Shown one piece after another: positions 1-7,944 of a stretch of DNA of 44,046 nucleotides. Position numbers and translations under genes: made by a program. Below the pieces are notes generated by a model, which saw nothing but the letters and a program-made list of their open reading frames with translations, searched no databases and was not told the DNA's origin. Every line of letters starts with the position of its first letter. Positions within the stretch are counted from its first letter, which is position 1. The DNA comes from Chloroflexota bacterium (GTDB lineage Bacteria; Chloroflexota; Anaerolineae; Anaerolineales; UBA4823): assembly GCA_029557965.1 (NCBI GenBank), contig JAKQIM010000001.1, forward strand, positions 1-44,046. The letters are read 5' to 3'.

Positions 1-1656
1 CGGTCCAGCACCAGCAGGTACTGCACGTCATAATCTTCAGGGGTCAGGCCCAAGGTGGTAGAACCGTCCAGCTTGGCATCAAGGCTGGGCTTGGGGGGCA
101 GCATGCCATCGGGCGATTCGCCGCTGAGCGGGTAAAGCCACATCCCCAGGGTGACCTCATCGGCATCCAGGGGGATGGACACCCACTGGCGGAAATCTGA
201 GAAGCTGTAGATGTTGTCCAACGGATTGGTGATGCCGCTGCGCATGGACCAGTGAGGGCTGTGGGCGCGGGTGGTCGAGTAGGCAGCGTCATACACGGTG
301 TTAATGATCTCCCAGCCATCATCGTCTTCAAAATCACTGTTTTCAAGGTAGTTGGTGCACGGCGAAGGCGTGTTGGTGATGGTGGGCACCAGCGTGGCAG
401 TGGGCGTGTTGGTGGGCAGGGGTGTATTGGTAGAAGTAGGCGTCGACGTTGGCGAGGGGGTCATCGTTGGCGAGGGGGTCATGGTGGCGGTCGGCGTCGT
501 GGTGGGCGTGTAGGTACTCGAGGGTGTGGGTGTGATGGTAGGCGTGGAGTAGCAGGTATCCAGGGTCACATCGTCCACGTACATAGCCGTGGTGCCGTAA
601 TAGCCATCGTTATAGGCGCCAAACTGCAAGTAAATGGTCTGCCCGGCATAACGGCGCAAATCGAATTCGTAGTAAGCCCAGGCGTCACGATCAGAGCGCT
701 CCCAAACCAGGGTGTCGATCCAGTTCTGGTAGCGATCCAAGATCAGCACGTACTGCAAGTCGCTGCCCAGGGCCTGGGTGCCAAAGGGCTTCCCGGTGGG
801 GGTAGAGTCAGGCAGGGCGTTGATCGCCAGCGTGTCACCACTCAGGGTATACAACCAGAAGCGCAGCGTGGCTTCTTGTGAGCCAGAGGGGATGCTGATC
901 AACTGGCGGAAATCCGAGTAACTGTAAGTATTGTCGTAGGGGTTGATGATACCAGAGCGCATAGATTGAGAGCCGCTGTGCGCCTTGGCGGTGGCATAGT
1001 TGGCTGAGTAGCGCGTGATGGGGATCTCCCAATCGCTGAGGGTTTCAAAACTGGGGTTATCCACCAGGTTGCCGCAAGAAGCCGGCGGCGGGGTATTGGT
1101 GGGGGGCAGGCCGCTACCAGGGCAGATCTGCAGCGAAACGTCATCGACGTACATGGCGCTCACCCCGCCCCAACCGTCATTGTAGGTACCGATATGCACC
1201 TGGATGGTGCGTCCGGCATACTTGGCCAGGCTAAATTCGTAGTAGGTCCAGGTGCGGGTGTTGCTGAGCTGCCAGACCAGGGTATCGATCCAATTGCCGT
1301 ACTGGTCCAAGATCAACACATACTGCACGTCACCCGCCATGGGCTGAGAGCCCAGGGTGGCGGCATACGCCTGCGGCAGCAAGTTGACCTGGTTGAGAGC
1401 CTCACCGCTGAGCGGCTTGAGCCAGAAGCTCAGCCCGGCCCCGGTGGTGCCAGCCGGGATGGTGATGAACTGGCGCACCGAAGAGTAAGAATAGCGATTA
1501 TCAGCCGGGTTGGTGATGCCAGTGCGGGCCGAACGCAGGCCGCCGTGCGCATCGGCGGTGGAATACGCAGCGGCGTATTCGGTGATCGGGAATTCCCAGG
1601 CCTGGTTAGCCTCGAAGCCGCCGTTGGTGATGCCCTCAGAGCAGGCCTGCGCCACG
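1..1656 (-). repeat. Three tandem coding repeats of about 500 bp in the secreted protein
   Basis: Copy 1 runs from about 1656 to 1125, copy 2 from about 1083 to 555, and copy 3 from about 358 past the window edge. Each encodes the same order of landmarks: N-x-FE, (W)E-x-x-x-T-x-Y-x-A-x-Y, SxRSGI/TGI, NPxDNxYS, RQxxxIP, LxPLSGE or LYTLSGD, VQYxLILD. The two complete copies end in AMYVDDV. The copies are diverged at residue level, so this is an old domain duplication and not a recent DNA duplication. Confidence 0.75.
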
Positions 1657-2045
1657 GTAAAGTTGAAGTACATGGCACGCGGCGGCACCACGACCTCAGC
1701 CTGGGAGGGCGAGAAACTGCAATTGTTCAAAGCCGGCGTCAACAGGTAGCTGGTATCAGACAATCCCGCAAAGACATAATTCCCATTGTTGTTCGTGACC
1801 GCCGTGAAGGTTTCATCCCCTGAGCGCGCCGTGATCGTAGCGCCGATGATGGGCACGTTGCTGGTGTTGAGCACCTGCCCAGAGATGGTGTAACCGCCAG
1901 CATGGTTGCGGAGGATGGCCGGGATGAAGACGACATTGGCCGGATCGGCCGAGTCGTCCTCCGCGCGTCCAGGCAAGCTGTTCACGCCCAGCAGTATTGC
2001 GATGAGAATAAAAATACCAAATGCAGTGATCCATTTCGTTTTCAT
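1..2045 (-). CDS. Secreted repeat protein with signal peptide, carboxypeptidase-regulatory-like domain and Thr-Pro linker (3' end off window)
   Basis: The reading frame is open from an ATG at 2045 to the window edge (at least 681 residues) with no stop, so the C-terminus is missing. An AGGAGG sits 5 bases before the ATG. Residues about 4-28 form a Sec signal peptide. Residues about 50-130 look like a carboxypeptidase-regulatory/SdrD-B type beta-sandwich (SGQV, GATITA, NNNGNYVF). Then follow three copies of a domain of about 160-175 residues. Shared landmarks are a W(E)xPIT-like strand, AHxGxxSxRSGI, NPxDNxYSxSxxRQ, VQYVLILD and MYVDDV. They resemble jelly-roll carbohydrate-binding or adhesion modules, but I cannot name the family. 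Copies two and three are separated by a Thr-Pro-rich spacer. The protein is probably surface-exposed or released and may bind polysaccharide or cells; that role is inference. Confidence 0.85.
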   Translation of the reverse strand, partial: MKTKWITAFGIFILIAILLGVNSLPGRAEDDSADPANVVFIPAILRNHAGGYTISGQVLNTSNVPIIGATITARSGDETFTAVTNNNGNYVFAGLSDTSYLLTPALNNCSFSPSQAEVVVPPRAMYFNFTVAQACSEGITNGGFEANQAWEFPITEYAAAYSTADAHGGLRSARTGITNPADNRYSYSSVRQFITIPAGTTGAGLSFWLKPLSGEALNQVNLLPQAYAATLGSQPMAGDVQYVLILDQYGNWIDTLVWQLSNTRTWTYYEFSLAKYAGRTIQVHIGTYNDGWGGVSAMYVDDVSLQICPGSGLPPTNTPPPASCGNLVDNPSFETLSDWEIPITRYSANYATAKAHSGSQSMRSGIINPYDNTYSYSDFRQLISIPSGSQEATLRFWLYTLSGDTLAINALPDSTPTGKPFGTQALGSDLQYVLILDRYQNWIDTLVWERSDRDAWAYYEFDLRRYAGQTIYLQFGAYNDGYYGTTAMYVDDVTLDTCYSTPTITPTPSSTYTPTTTPTATMTPSPTMTPSPTSTPTSTNTPLPTNTPTATLVPTITNTPSPCTNYLENSDFEDDDGWEIINTVYDAAYSTTRAHSPHWSMRSGITNPLDNIYSFSDFRQWVSIPLDADEVTLGMWLYPLSGESPDGMLPPKPSLDAKLDGSTTLGLTPEDYDVQYLLVLD
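361..553 (-). repeat. Low-complexity Thr-Pro-rich linker
   Basis: About 60 residues made almost only of Thr, Pro, Ser and Ala, read as short TPT/TPSPT/TNTP units, lie between the second and third repeat domains. Such spacers usually act as extended, protease-resistant and possibly O-glycosylated stalks in secreted Chloroflexota proteins. Confidence 0.8.
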
Positions 2046-2267
2046 CAATGCCTCCTGGCCAGGGGGGACCTATGCACCCTGGCATCTGTATCTACAGTTT
2101 ACATACAAAAGACGCTAGAAACGCAGAGAAAGTGCCGCGACTGCCTTACAAAAATGTTAGGCGGCGGGGATTTAGAGGATCAAGAATCCAGGAACGGGGC
2201 GGGCTCATCCCGAAAAAATCCCTTGTGATATATAATACAAGAAACTATCAGCGAAAGGAATCCCATT

Positions 2268-3437
2268 ATGCCCAGCATTGTATATTATGGTTCTCCACGC
2301 CAGGCACGCCTGGAGGCTAGTGAAACCCTGCCCGCCAAGCTAGACCTGATCTTGGAACGTCTGAACTTGCGCGAACGCGTGAAAGGCGAGACCGTGTTGC
2401 TCAAGATGCACACCGGCAACAACATTGTTTACTCCACCGTGCACCCGGTCTTCGTGCGCAGGGTGGTGAAAGCCATTAAAGAGGGCGGCGGCAAACCTTT
2501 CATTGCCGACGTGAATTGGGACGTAGATGGCGCCGAGACGCGCGGCTACAGCAGCGAGGTATTGGGCTGCCCGGTGTATCCCGCGGCCGGCCCAGAAGAG
2601 CAGTACGTGTATGCCCACGAGCGGCCCTTCAAAAACATCCAGAAATGGCTGGTGGCGGGCATGGTTCAGGATGCTTCCTTCCTGGTCAATTTTGCCCATG
2701 TCAAGGGCCACCCTAGCTGCGGGTTTGGGGCAGCCTTCAAGAACGTGGCATTGGGCTGCATGGCAGGGCCCACGCGCGGCGCCATGCACGATACCATGCA
2801 GTTTGATCCTTATTGGTTCCCCGACCTGTGCCCAGATGAAGCGGTGCGCCAGCGCATCCTGGCAGCCTGCCCATTCGAAGCCCTGGTGCAAGATAAGCAA
2901 GATCCACGCGGCATCCACATGCACCCCGAACAGTGCAATGCTTGCGGGCGCTGCCTGAAGGTTGCCCCTCCCGGCAGCCTGAAGATCGACGCCGTCAATT
3001 TCCATGCCTTTCAAGAGGCCTGTGCCATCAGCACAGCCATCACCATCTCTACCTTTGCGCCAGGCAAGGCCATCCACCTGGGCCTGGCAACGCACATGAC
3101 GCCGGTATGCGACTGCTTCGGCTTCACCAGCATGCCCATTTTGCAAGATGCAGGCATCTTCGGCTCAGATGATATCGTGGCTCTCGACCGGGCAGCGTTG
3201 GATGCAACCGCCGGGCAACGTCTGCTGGAAGAAAATATCCCCACCTGCATGGAAGTGCACACCCGCCAGGGCCACCCCTTCCGCTGGCTGCACGGCCCGC
3301 TCAAAGACCCATACCTGGTGACAGAGTACGGGGCCAGGCTGGGCCTGGGCAGCCTGGAATATGAGCTGGTGGACGTGCTGCCCGTAGAGAAATTCGACCG
3401 CGCGGGTATGGCATACATCTCCGCGGGAGGCGCATGA
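2268..3437 (+). CDS. DUF362 domain protein with incomplete 4Fe-4S motif
   Basis: The product has 389 residues. It fits the DUF362 family of uncharacterised iron-sulfur proteins: an N-terminal alpha/beta part with LLKMHTGNN, a central NFAHVKGHPSCGFGAAFKN stretch (about 141-159), then a ferredoxin-like segment. That segment has C223, C226 and C229 in CxxCxxC spacing. The fourth ligand of the usual CxxCxxCxxxCP is Ala233 followed by Pro. Other cysteines (C151, C164, C188, C201) are scattered. The ATG follows a GAAAGGAAT purine stretch, and a TATAAT at 2231-2236 is a possible -10 box without a clear -35. Its stop overlaps the next start (ATGA), so the two genes are translationally coupled. The function of the family is not established. 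The protein is cytoplasmic as far as I can see, with no signal peptide. Confidence 0.85.
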   Translation: MPSIVYYGSPRQARLEASETLPAKLDLILERLNLRERVKGETVLLKMHTGNNIVYSTVHPVFVRRVVKAIKEGGGKPFIADVNWDVDGAETRGYSSEVLGCPVYPAAGPEEQYVYAHERPFKNIQKWLVAGMVQDASFLVNFAHVKGHPSCGFGAAFKNVALGCMAGPTRGAMHDTMQFDPYWFPDLCPDEAVRQRILAACPFEALVQDKQDPRGIHMHPEQCNACGRCLKVAPPGSLKIDAVNFHAFQEACAISTAITISTFAPGKAIHLGLATHMTPVCDCFGFTSMPILQDAGIFGSDDIVALDRAALDATAGQRLLEENIPTCMEVHTRQGHPFRWLHGPLKDPYLVTEYGARLGLGSLEYELVDVLPVEKFDRAGMAYISAGGA

Positions 3438-4633
3438 TCGTTCCATTTAGAGACCTGTTAAACATCAAGAAAGAACTGGGCGAGATCAATTTTCTCGATT
3501 ACAGCCGCGTATCGCTGATCGATGCACACTGCCGCCTGGGCGAAGAAGTGGGTGGGCAGGTGCGGCAGCACTTACGCCACCGCCTGGATACGATCCCTGA
3601 GGAACGCCTGGCGGCTGTCTTATTCCAGGCGCGCGCCTGCTGGCTGGCTTTGGAAGAACGGCGGCAGTCGCGCGCCCTGCCCGAAGTCATCCGCAAGACA
3701 CTGCATGAATACCGAGAATGTCTATCTGCCTGGGCAGAAGGCTGTGGGATTGCCGGGATGCGTCACCCCGCCTTGCAATCCCTCTCCCTGGTGGAAAGGG
3801 CCATGTTCTTACAGCACGATAACACCGGCTGCCAAACCGGCATCTACCGCCAGGCCAACGGGCACCTGGTATTGTGGCATACCGAAGAAGATTCAGGCGA
3901 AGAAAGCGAGGGGCGTTTCGATCAACTGCGGGTGGCCATCTTCCGCACCATGGGCGCCAACGGACCGGCCCTGGTATTGGCATTCATTTACCCCGACCTG
4001 CTGCCCGGCTCTGCCTTTGCCTGGCGTTCAGACGGGTACGTCCAGGCGGTGGACGCTCTCAGGCTCAAACCCTTCACCGGCCTGGAGCCGCGCCTGTTGG
4101 CCAACATCGCCAGTTGGGTTACCCTCTTCTTGGGCACCCTGGCCCCAGCCGGCCAGGTTATCGAGGCCTTGGGCCCGTATTATGATGGCTATGCCTTGAA
4201 TACCATTTACAAACAGCCAGACTGCCTGGTGGGCAAGAAACACGAGTTTGTATATGACCTGATCCGCCACAAGCGCCTGGCAAGCGACCCCGGAAGCATC
4301 TTGTTCCAGGCCAACGCTTTTTCACGCGGCTACAGCTCGAATGCACTGCGCCTGATGGAGAATCTGAATCCGCGAGGGCGCTCGGTCTTCGAACAGCGCG
4401 AACAGCGCGCCCATGCCGCGCTCGATGAGATGGAAGCGCAATTTTACGCCAATACGACGCCTTTTTTGGCCAGGCTGATGACCTCTCGGCGCGGCGGGAA
4501 GCGGGCCTACAGCAATAAGGATGTCAAAGCCCGCCTGATCGCCCGCCTGGGACCGCAAGAAGCCGAGATCTGGGTGGATGGCGGGCCAGGTGTGCCGAAC
4601 GAGCCTTATCAAGTTTTGAATTACACCTATTAG
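3434..4633 (+). CDS. Predicted C45-like (acyl-CoA:6-APA acyltransferase family) Ntn hydrolase
   Basis: 399 residues without signal peptide or membrane segment. The centre carries the hallmarks of the C45/AAT fold: Gly132-Cys133 followed by Q-T, then ANGHLVLWHTEED, and further on LLPGSAFAWRSDGYVQAVDAL, which matches the usual LPG-x-x-F-x-x-N-x-x-G-x-x-x-x-x-N-x-L pattern. QANAFSRGY corresponds to the TNHF-type strand. In this family the precursor cleaves itself before the Cys, which becomes the N-terminal nucleophile acting on amides or acyl transfers. About 130 residues precede the Cys, somewhat longer than usual. Some Asn positions of the consensus are replaced, so activity is not certain. 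It overlaps the DUF362 gene by 4 bases and is the last gene before a strong terminator. Substrate unknown. Confidence 0.65.
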   Translation: MIVPFRDLLNIKKELGEINFLDYSRVSLIDAHCRLGEEVGGQVRQHLRHRLDTIPEERLAAVLFQARACWLALEERRQSRALPEVIRKTLHEYRECLSAWAEGCGIAGMRHPALQSLSLVERAMFLQHDNTGCQTGIYRQANGHLVLWHTEEDSGEESEGRFDQLRVAIFRTMGANGPALVLAFIYPDLLPGSAFAWRSDGYVQAVDALRLKPFTGLEPRLLANIASWVTLFLGTLAPAGQVIEALGPYYDGYALNTIYKQPDCLVGKKHEFVYDLIRHKRLASDPGSILFQANAFSRGYSSNALRLMENLNPRGRSVFEQREQRAHAALDEMEAQFYANTTPFLARLMTSRRGGKRAYSNKDVKARLIARLGPQEAEIWVDGGPGVPNEPYQVLNYTY

Positions 4634-4636
4634 TGG

Positions 4637-4691
4637 GGGATTTTGGGGTTGTTTTGAACAGCGAAGCTGCCCAAAACAACCCCAAAATCCC
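4637..4691. terminator. Bidirectional intrinsic terminator
   Basis: A perfect 20-bp inverted repeat (4637-4656 and 4672-4691) encloses a 15-base loop. The arms begin GGGATTTTGGGG and end CCCCAAAATCCC, followed by TTTTATT. It lies between the converging ends of the C45-like gene (stop at 4633) and the membrane/coiled-coil gene (stop at 4697), so it probably serves both strands. Confidence 0.9.
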
Positions 4692-4696
4692 TTTTA

Positions 4697-5521
4697 TTAA
4701 ACGTTTGCCGCCTGGCGCTTGTTCTTGATCTCTTCCAGCGTGCGGATGAGGGTGTGCGTTGGGCCAGAACCAAGGCCAATCACCAGGCCGGTGATCGCCA
4801 CGCCGGCATGCGGCAGGAGGTTGGAATCGGGCAGCGTGGTGCCAAGGGCAGCCAGGAAGATATCCAGCCCTAGCGGGCCGGCAATACACAACCCCAAGAA
4901 CATGCCCAGCATCAGGCTGATCAGCCGCCGTCCGGGATTATCCTTGAAAGAAGCCCCAAAATCTGTGGTGGCGTTGATCAACACCTGCCCAACGGTGCAA
5001 ACCTGGTCCACCTCGGGGTACTTGCCCTGCACTGCGGCAATGGCCGTATTGGCCTGGGCAGCGGCTTTGTTAATGCTCTCGATATTGGGGGCAATCGTCT
5101 GGAACTGGCTGATCTGCGCCTGGACCGTCTCCAACGCCTTTTTGGCATCTTCTAACTTGGCCTTATCCTTGGCGTATTCCTGCTCAATCTTTGCCATGGC
5201 CTCTTCAAAGCGGGTATGGAAGGGCGCCATTTGCTCGTTCAGATCTTGGGTGAACTTCTCCAACTGATCCAAAGCGGCCTTGGCCCAGGCCTTGCCCCTG
5301 AAAAGGCTGACGCCATCCCAAGAGGCCTCAATGGTGCGTTCGATGCCCACCGCCACCGTCCCGATCAGCGTCAAGACAGCCGTCGCGCCTTCAAGCGGGA
5401 TGCTTGGAGCATTCGACCACTGTGCCACCACCAGGAACAGCAAGATGGTCAAACCCAGCCACACAAAGGTGTACAGCTTGGTAGATGAAATGCTGTTTTT
5501 CCGAACCTTTTTCTTTGCCAT
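4697..5521 (-). CDS. Membrane protein with central coiled coil, unknown function
   Basis: 274 residues from the ATG at 5521, which has AAGGAAGGAG 7 bases upstream. An in-frame ATG at 5542 would add seven residues but includes that Shine-Dalgarno sequence, so I prefer the inner start. A basic N-terminus (MAKKKVRK) precedes hydrophobic segments at about 17-35 and 43-62. Residues about 82-165 are rich in Glu, Lys, Ala and Gln and look like a long helical coiled coil. Two more hydrophobic stretches (about 200-230 and 240-255) follow, ending in a conserved-looking GLGSGPTHTLI and a charged tail. I do not recognise the family. The layout suggests a small integral membrane scaffold with a soluble helical domain between two hairpins. 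It is monocistronic, divergent from the zinc-ribbon gene. Confidence 0.8.
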   Translation of the reverse strand: MAKKKVRKNSISSTKLYTFVWLGLTILLFLVVAQWSNAPSIPLEGATAVLTLIGTVAVGIERTIEASWDGVSLFRGKAWAKAALDQLEKFTQDLNEQMAPFHTRFEEAMAKIEQEYAKDKAKLEDAKKALETVQAQISQFQTIAPNIESINKAAAQANTAIAAVQGKYPEVDQVCTVGQVLINATTDFGASFKDNPGRRLISLMLGMFLGLCIAGPLGLDIFLAALGTTLPDSNLLPHAGVAITGLVIGLGSGPTHTLIRTLEEIKNKRQAANV

Positions 5522-5571
5522 CGCGGTCTCCTTCCTTTGCATAAGGTTGATTCTATCGCATCTCTTTCCGG

Positions 5572-5600
5572 TTGCCGAGATGGCGCTTTTCGATTAGACT
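5572..5600 (+). promoter_or_regulatory. Probable sigma-70 promoter for the zinc-ribbon gene
   Basis: TTGCCG (5572-5577), a 17-base spacer and TAGACT (5595-5600) lie 35 bases upstream of the ATG at 5636. The match is moderate. Confidence 0.4.
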
Positions 5601-5635
5601 CTTAACCAACTGCTGACCTGACGGAGAGAGACACC

Positions 5636-6373
5636 ATGTTCCAACCCATTGTATGCCCCAACTGCGGCGCGGCGATCTCGAATATGGATGTGCGCTTGAT
5701 GGAAGTGGCCCAATGTGCCTACTGCAAGGCGTCTTTTCGCGTGCCGCGCTCCTTTACCCCCGAGCCCGACCTGGGCGACCTGCTGTTGGGGGCCGATTTC
5801 AACGCCATCGCAGATATCCCTGGCTGGCAAAGGCTGAGCCTGGAACGCACACGCACTTTGTACGGCCCCCCGCCCGCCCTGCTGGCTGAGATGCCCGCAT
5901 CAGACCTGGTGCACTATGCGCTGCAATCTTCGGGGTTGTTCGACGATTTCGACGCCAGTGTCAGCATCCGCTTCATGGATGGGGCGCTCAATTACATTCG
6001 TGGGGGGCTGGTCTTGCGCTACAACCCCAAGCAAGGCGGGTACGTCTTTTTTGTCTCTCCCCAACGCACCTATATGATTGGTTTTTATCATTACGTGGAT
6101 GATAAGATCGCCTGGGGCGGCGAGCTGATTAGTTGGACCGAGCACACCGCCCTGCAGCAAGGCTTTGACGTAGTCAACCGCCTGCGGGTGGTTTTATATG
6201 GCGAACAATGCCGGGTATACTTCAACGGGGTGTTGGCAACCGCCCTGCGCCTGGATAAGTTCAGCCTGGGGCAGGTGCGCCTGGGCCTAGAATCCACCGT
6301 GCACAGCAAGATCGCCATCGCCTTCTCAGATTTGCAGTTGCGCGAGGTGCCGCCTGAAATGCGGCGGCGCTGA
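5636..6373 (+). CDS. Zinc-ribbon protein with C-terminal beta-sandwich domain
   Basis: 245 residues. The N-terminus has CPNC (C7, C10) and CAYC (C27, C30), a zinc ribbon like those of archaeal-style or ribosomal zinc fingers. Residues about 55-235 look like an all-beta LamG/concanavalin-like (DUF1080 or 3-keto-disaccharide-hydrolase-like) fold. Indicators are GGLVLRYNPKQGGYVFFVSP, alternating strands, RLRVVLYGEQCRVYFNGVLA and LGLESTVHSKIAIAFSDLQL. There is no signal peptide, so it is probably cytoplasmic. The start follows GGAGAGAGACACC. Its stop lies only 2 bases from the end of the converging ccmD. The pairing of a zinc ribbon with this fold is seen in Chloroflexota proteins, but I cannot give a function. 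Confidence 0.8.
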   Translation: MFQPIVCPNCGAAISNMDVRLMEVAQCAYCKASFRVPRSFTPEPDLGDLLLGADFNAIADIPGWQRLSLERTRTLYGPPPALLAEMPASDLVHYALQSSGLFDDFDASVSIRFMDGALNYIRGGLVLRYNPKQGGYVFFVSPQRTYMIGFYHYVDDKIAWGGELISWTEHTALQQGFDVVNRLRVVLYGEQCRVYFNGVLATALRLDKFSLGQVRLGLESTVHSKIAIAFSDLQLREVPPEMRRR

Positions 6374-6375
6374 GG

Positions 6376-6543
6376 CTATTGGCCTTTCTTATCGATCTCC
6401 TCGAATACTTGCAGGTCTTGCTTCAGGCGGCGGCGGCGCAAGTATAAACTGACCAGGTAGATCAGCATCACGCCAAAGATCACCGCATAGCCCAAGATCA
6501 TATAATTGGTCGTTTCAATTGGCCCTTGATCGAACAACAGCAT
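6376..6543 (-). CDS. ccmD: CcmD-like small membrane protein
   Basis: 55 residues starting at ATG 6543, with CAGGAG 7 bases upstream. A longer in-frame extension exists but overlaps ccmC and lacks a ribosome site. A single membrane helix (about 13-32, YMILGYAVIFGVMLIYLVSL) is followed by the basic RRRRLKQDL segment and a charged tail, the standard CcmD layout. In System I, CcmD stabilises the CcmABC complex that releases holo-CcmE. It is the last gene of the ccm operon, 35 bases after ccmC, and ends 2 bases from the converging gene. Confidence 0.8.
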   Translation of the reverse strand: MLLFDQGPIETTNYMILGYAVIFGVMLIYLVSLYLRRRRLKQDLQVFEEIDKKGQ

Positions 6544-6578
6544 AAGCAGGCTCCTGTTTACCGCACAGGTATGCGGCT

Positions 6579-7265
6579 TTAATCGTTGATCTTCAATTTT
6601 AACGCTTCCACCCGTTCGGCCAGGCGGCCCAGGCGGATGCGATGCCAAAGCAGGTCGGCAAAGACAAGCGAAAAGGTCCACAAACTGAAGAGGAAAGTTT
6701 GCAGCATGGCGGGGGACATATCAAAAGCAGCCGCCCCACTGCCCACCACCACCGGGTGAATGGTGCGAAAAAGACGGATAGAGATGAACGTCAGCGGAAC
6801 GCTGATAAAGCCCAGGATGGCGTAGACCGCCCCAAAACGCGCCCGGCGCTCGGGGTCTTCTAAACCCTGGCGCAAGAGCAGGTAGGCAGCATAGACCAAT
6901 TCGACGATGGCGGCGGTCGTGAGGCGCGGCTCCCAGGTCCACCAGGTGCCCCAGCTTGGCTTGGCCCAGATCGAGCCAGAGACGATAGCGATGAAGAAAA
7001 ACACCAGGCTGATCTCTACCGCCGAAAGGCCAACAATATCCCACTTGCGATCCTGCTTGACCAGGTAAGCCACCCCGGCAATCGCAGCCACCAGGAAACC
7101 CAGCATGCCTACCCAGGCAGTGGCAACATGGAAATAGAAAACTCGCTGAACCTGGCCCATCACAGCTTCGAGGGGCGCATAAAAGAAGACCATGCCCACC
7201 GCTGCCAGGAAAAAGAGCACGGTGACCAGGTCCAAGATTTGCAAGGTGCGTGGTTTGGGTTGCAT
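6579..7265 (-). CDS. ccmC: Haem exporter/haem-handling protein CcmC
   Basis: 228 residues from ATG 7265, where GAGGAG lies 7 bases upstream and overlaps the end of ccmB. The longer frame to 7514 is only antisense to nothing and overlaps ccmB, so I rejected it. Six hydrophobic segments are visible. The tryptophan-rich WWD motif reads SWGTWWTWEPRLTT, preceded by an external His (FYFHVATAWVG) and followed by RLFRTIHPVV, the second haem-ligand His loop. CcmC places haem on CcmE at the outer membrane face. It sits between ccmB and ccmD as expected. Confidence 0.93.
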   Translation of the reverse strand: MQPKPRTLQILDLVTVLFFLAAVGMVFFYAPLEAVMGQVQRVFYFHVATAWVGMLGFLVAAIAGVAYLVKQDRKWDIVGLSAVEISLVFFFIAIVSGSIWAKPSWGTWWTWEPRLTTAAIVELVYAAYLLLRQGLEDPERRARFGAVYAILGFISVPLTFISIRLFRTIHPVVVGSGAAAFDMSPAMLQTFLFSLWTFSLVFADLLWHRIRLGRLAERVEALKLKIND

Positions 7266-7269
7266 GAAG

Positions 7270-7944
7270 CTACTCCTCAACAATGTAATCAAATACCATG
7301 AAGGCCCCGGCGATGAAGATGACATCATAGCCGAGCAGCAAATTGATCCAGGGGCTGATCTCAGCCAACTCCCAGCCCTGCAAAAAAGCTGTGCTGGCGT
7401 TGACCGCCGCAATGAGCACCGGAATGACCAAGGGGAAGAGCAAGATCGGCAGCAGCACATCGCGCGTGCGGGTCTGCACGGCCATGGCCGAAAGCAAAGT
7501 GCCCACGGCCACATAGCCCACCGAACCTAATAACACCACCAGCAGTAAACCCGGCTTAAAGAGGTTGGTGTTATACAGCAAGCTGTACACCGGCAGAACA
7601 ACGGCCTCAACGATGAACATAAAGAACAGGTTGCCAATGGCCTTGCCAAAGTAAATGGCACTGCGGTCCACCGGGGCCAAGAGCAAGCCATCCATGCAGC
7701 CGCGGTCTTTCTCCTGCGCCATCGAGCGATTCAAGCCCAGTGTGCCGGCAAAAGCAAAGGTCACCCACAGCACCCCGGCGGTCACGCTATGGCGTGCTTT
7801 CACATCTAAAACCAGTGCGAAGTCAAAAACCAGGATGACCAATAAAGCAAAGACGAGCATCGAAGAGAGCAGCTCGCGGCTGCGCACCTCAGCAGCCAGG
7901 TCTTTCCAAACAATGGCCCACAAAGCGCGCCAGAAGGCCCTCAT
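7270..7944 (-). CDS. ccmB: Haem ABC exporter permease CcmB
   Basis: 224 residues with about six membrane helices. Landmarks of the family are the N-terminal WKDLAAEVRSRE, then FAFAGTLGLNRSMAQEKDRGCMDGLLLAPVDRSAIYFGK and the late LLPILLFPLVIPVLIAA. CcmB is the membrane half of the CcmAB ATPase that drives release of holo-CcmE from CcmC. The start codon overlaps the ccmA stop by 4 bases (ATGA), and the stop lies 4 bases before the ccmC start, showing tight translational coupling. Confidence 0.93.
   Translation of the reverse strand: MRAFWRALWAIVWKDLAAEVRSRELLSSMLVFALLVILVFDFALVLDVKARHSVTAGVLWVTFAFAGTLGLNRSMAQEKDRGCMDGLLLAPVDRSAIYFGKAIGNLFFMFIVEAVVLPVYSLLYNTNLFKPGLLLVVLLGSVGYVAVGTLLSAMAVQTRTRDVLLPILLFPLVIPVLIAAVNASTAFLQGWELAEISPWINLLLGYDVIFIAGAFMVFDYIVEE

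Noticed and set aside
252-881. 209-residue plus-strand frame rich in Gly/Arg/Val
   Set aside because: It is antisense to the Thr-Pro linker and repeats of the secreted protein, has no ribosome site, and its composition simply mirrors ACC/CCC codons.
2340-3146. 268-residue minus-strand frame
   Set aside because: Lies wholly opposite the DUF362 gene, which has clear family motifs and a coupled downstream gene.
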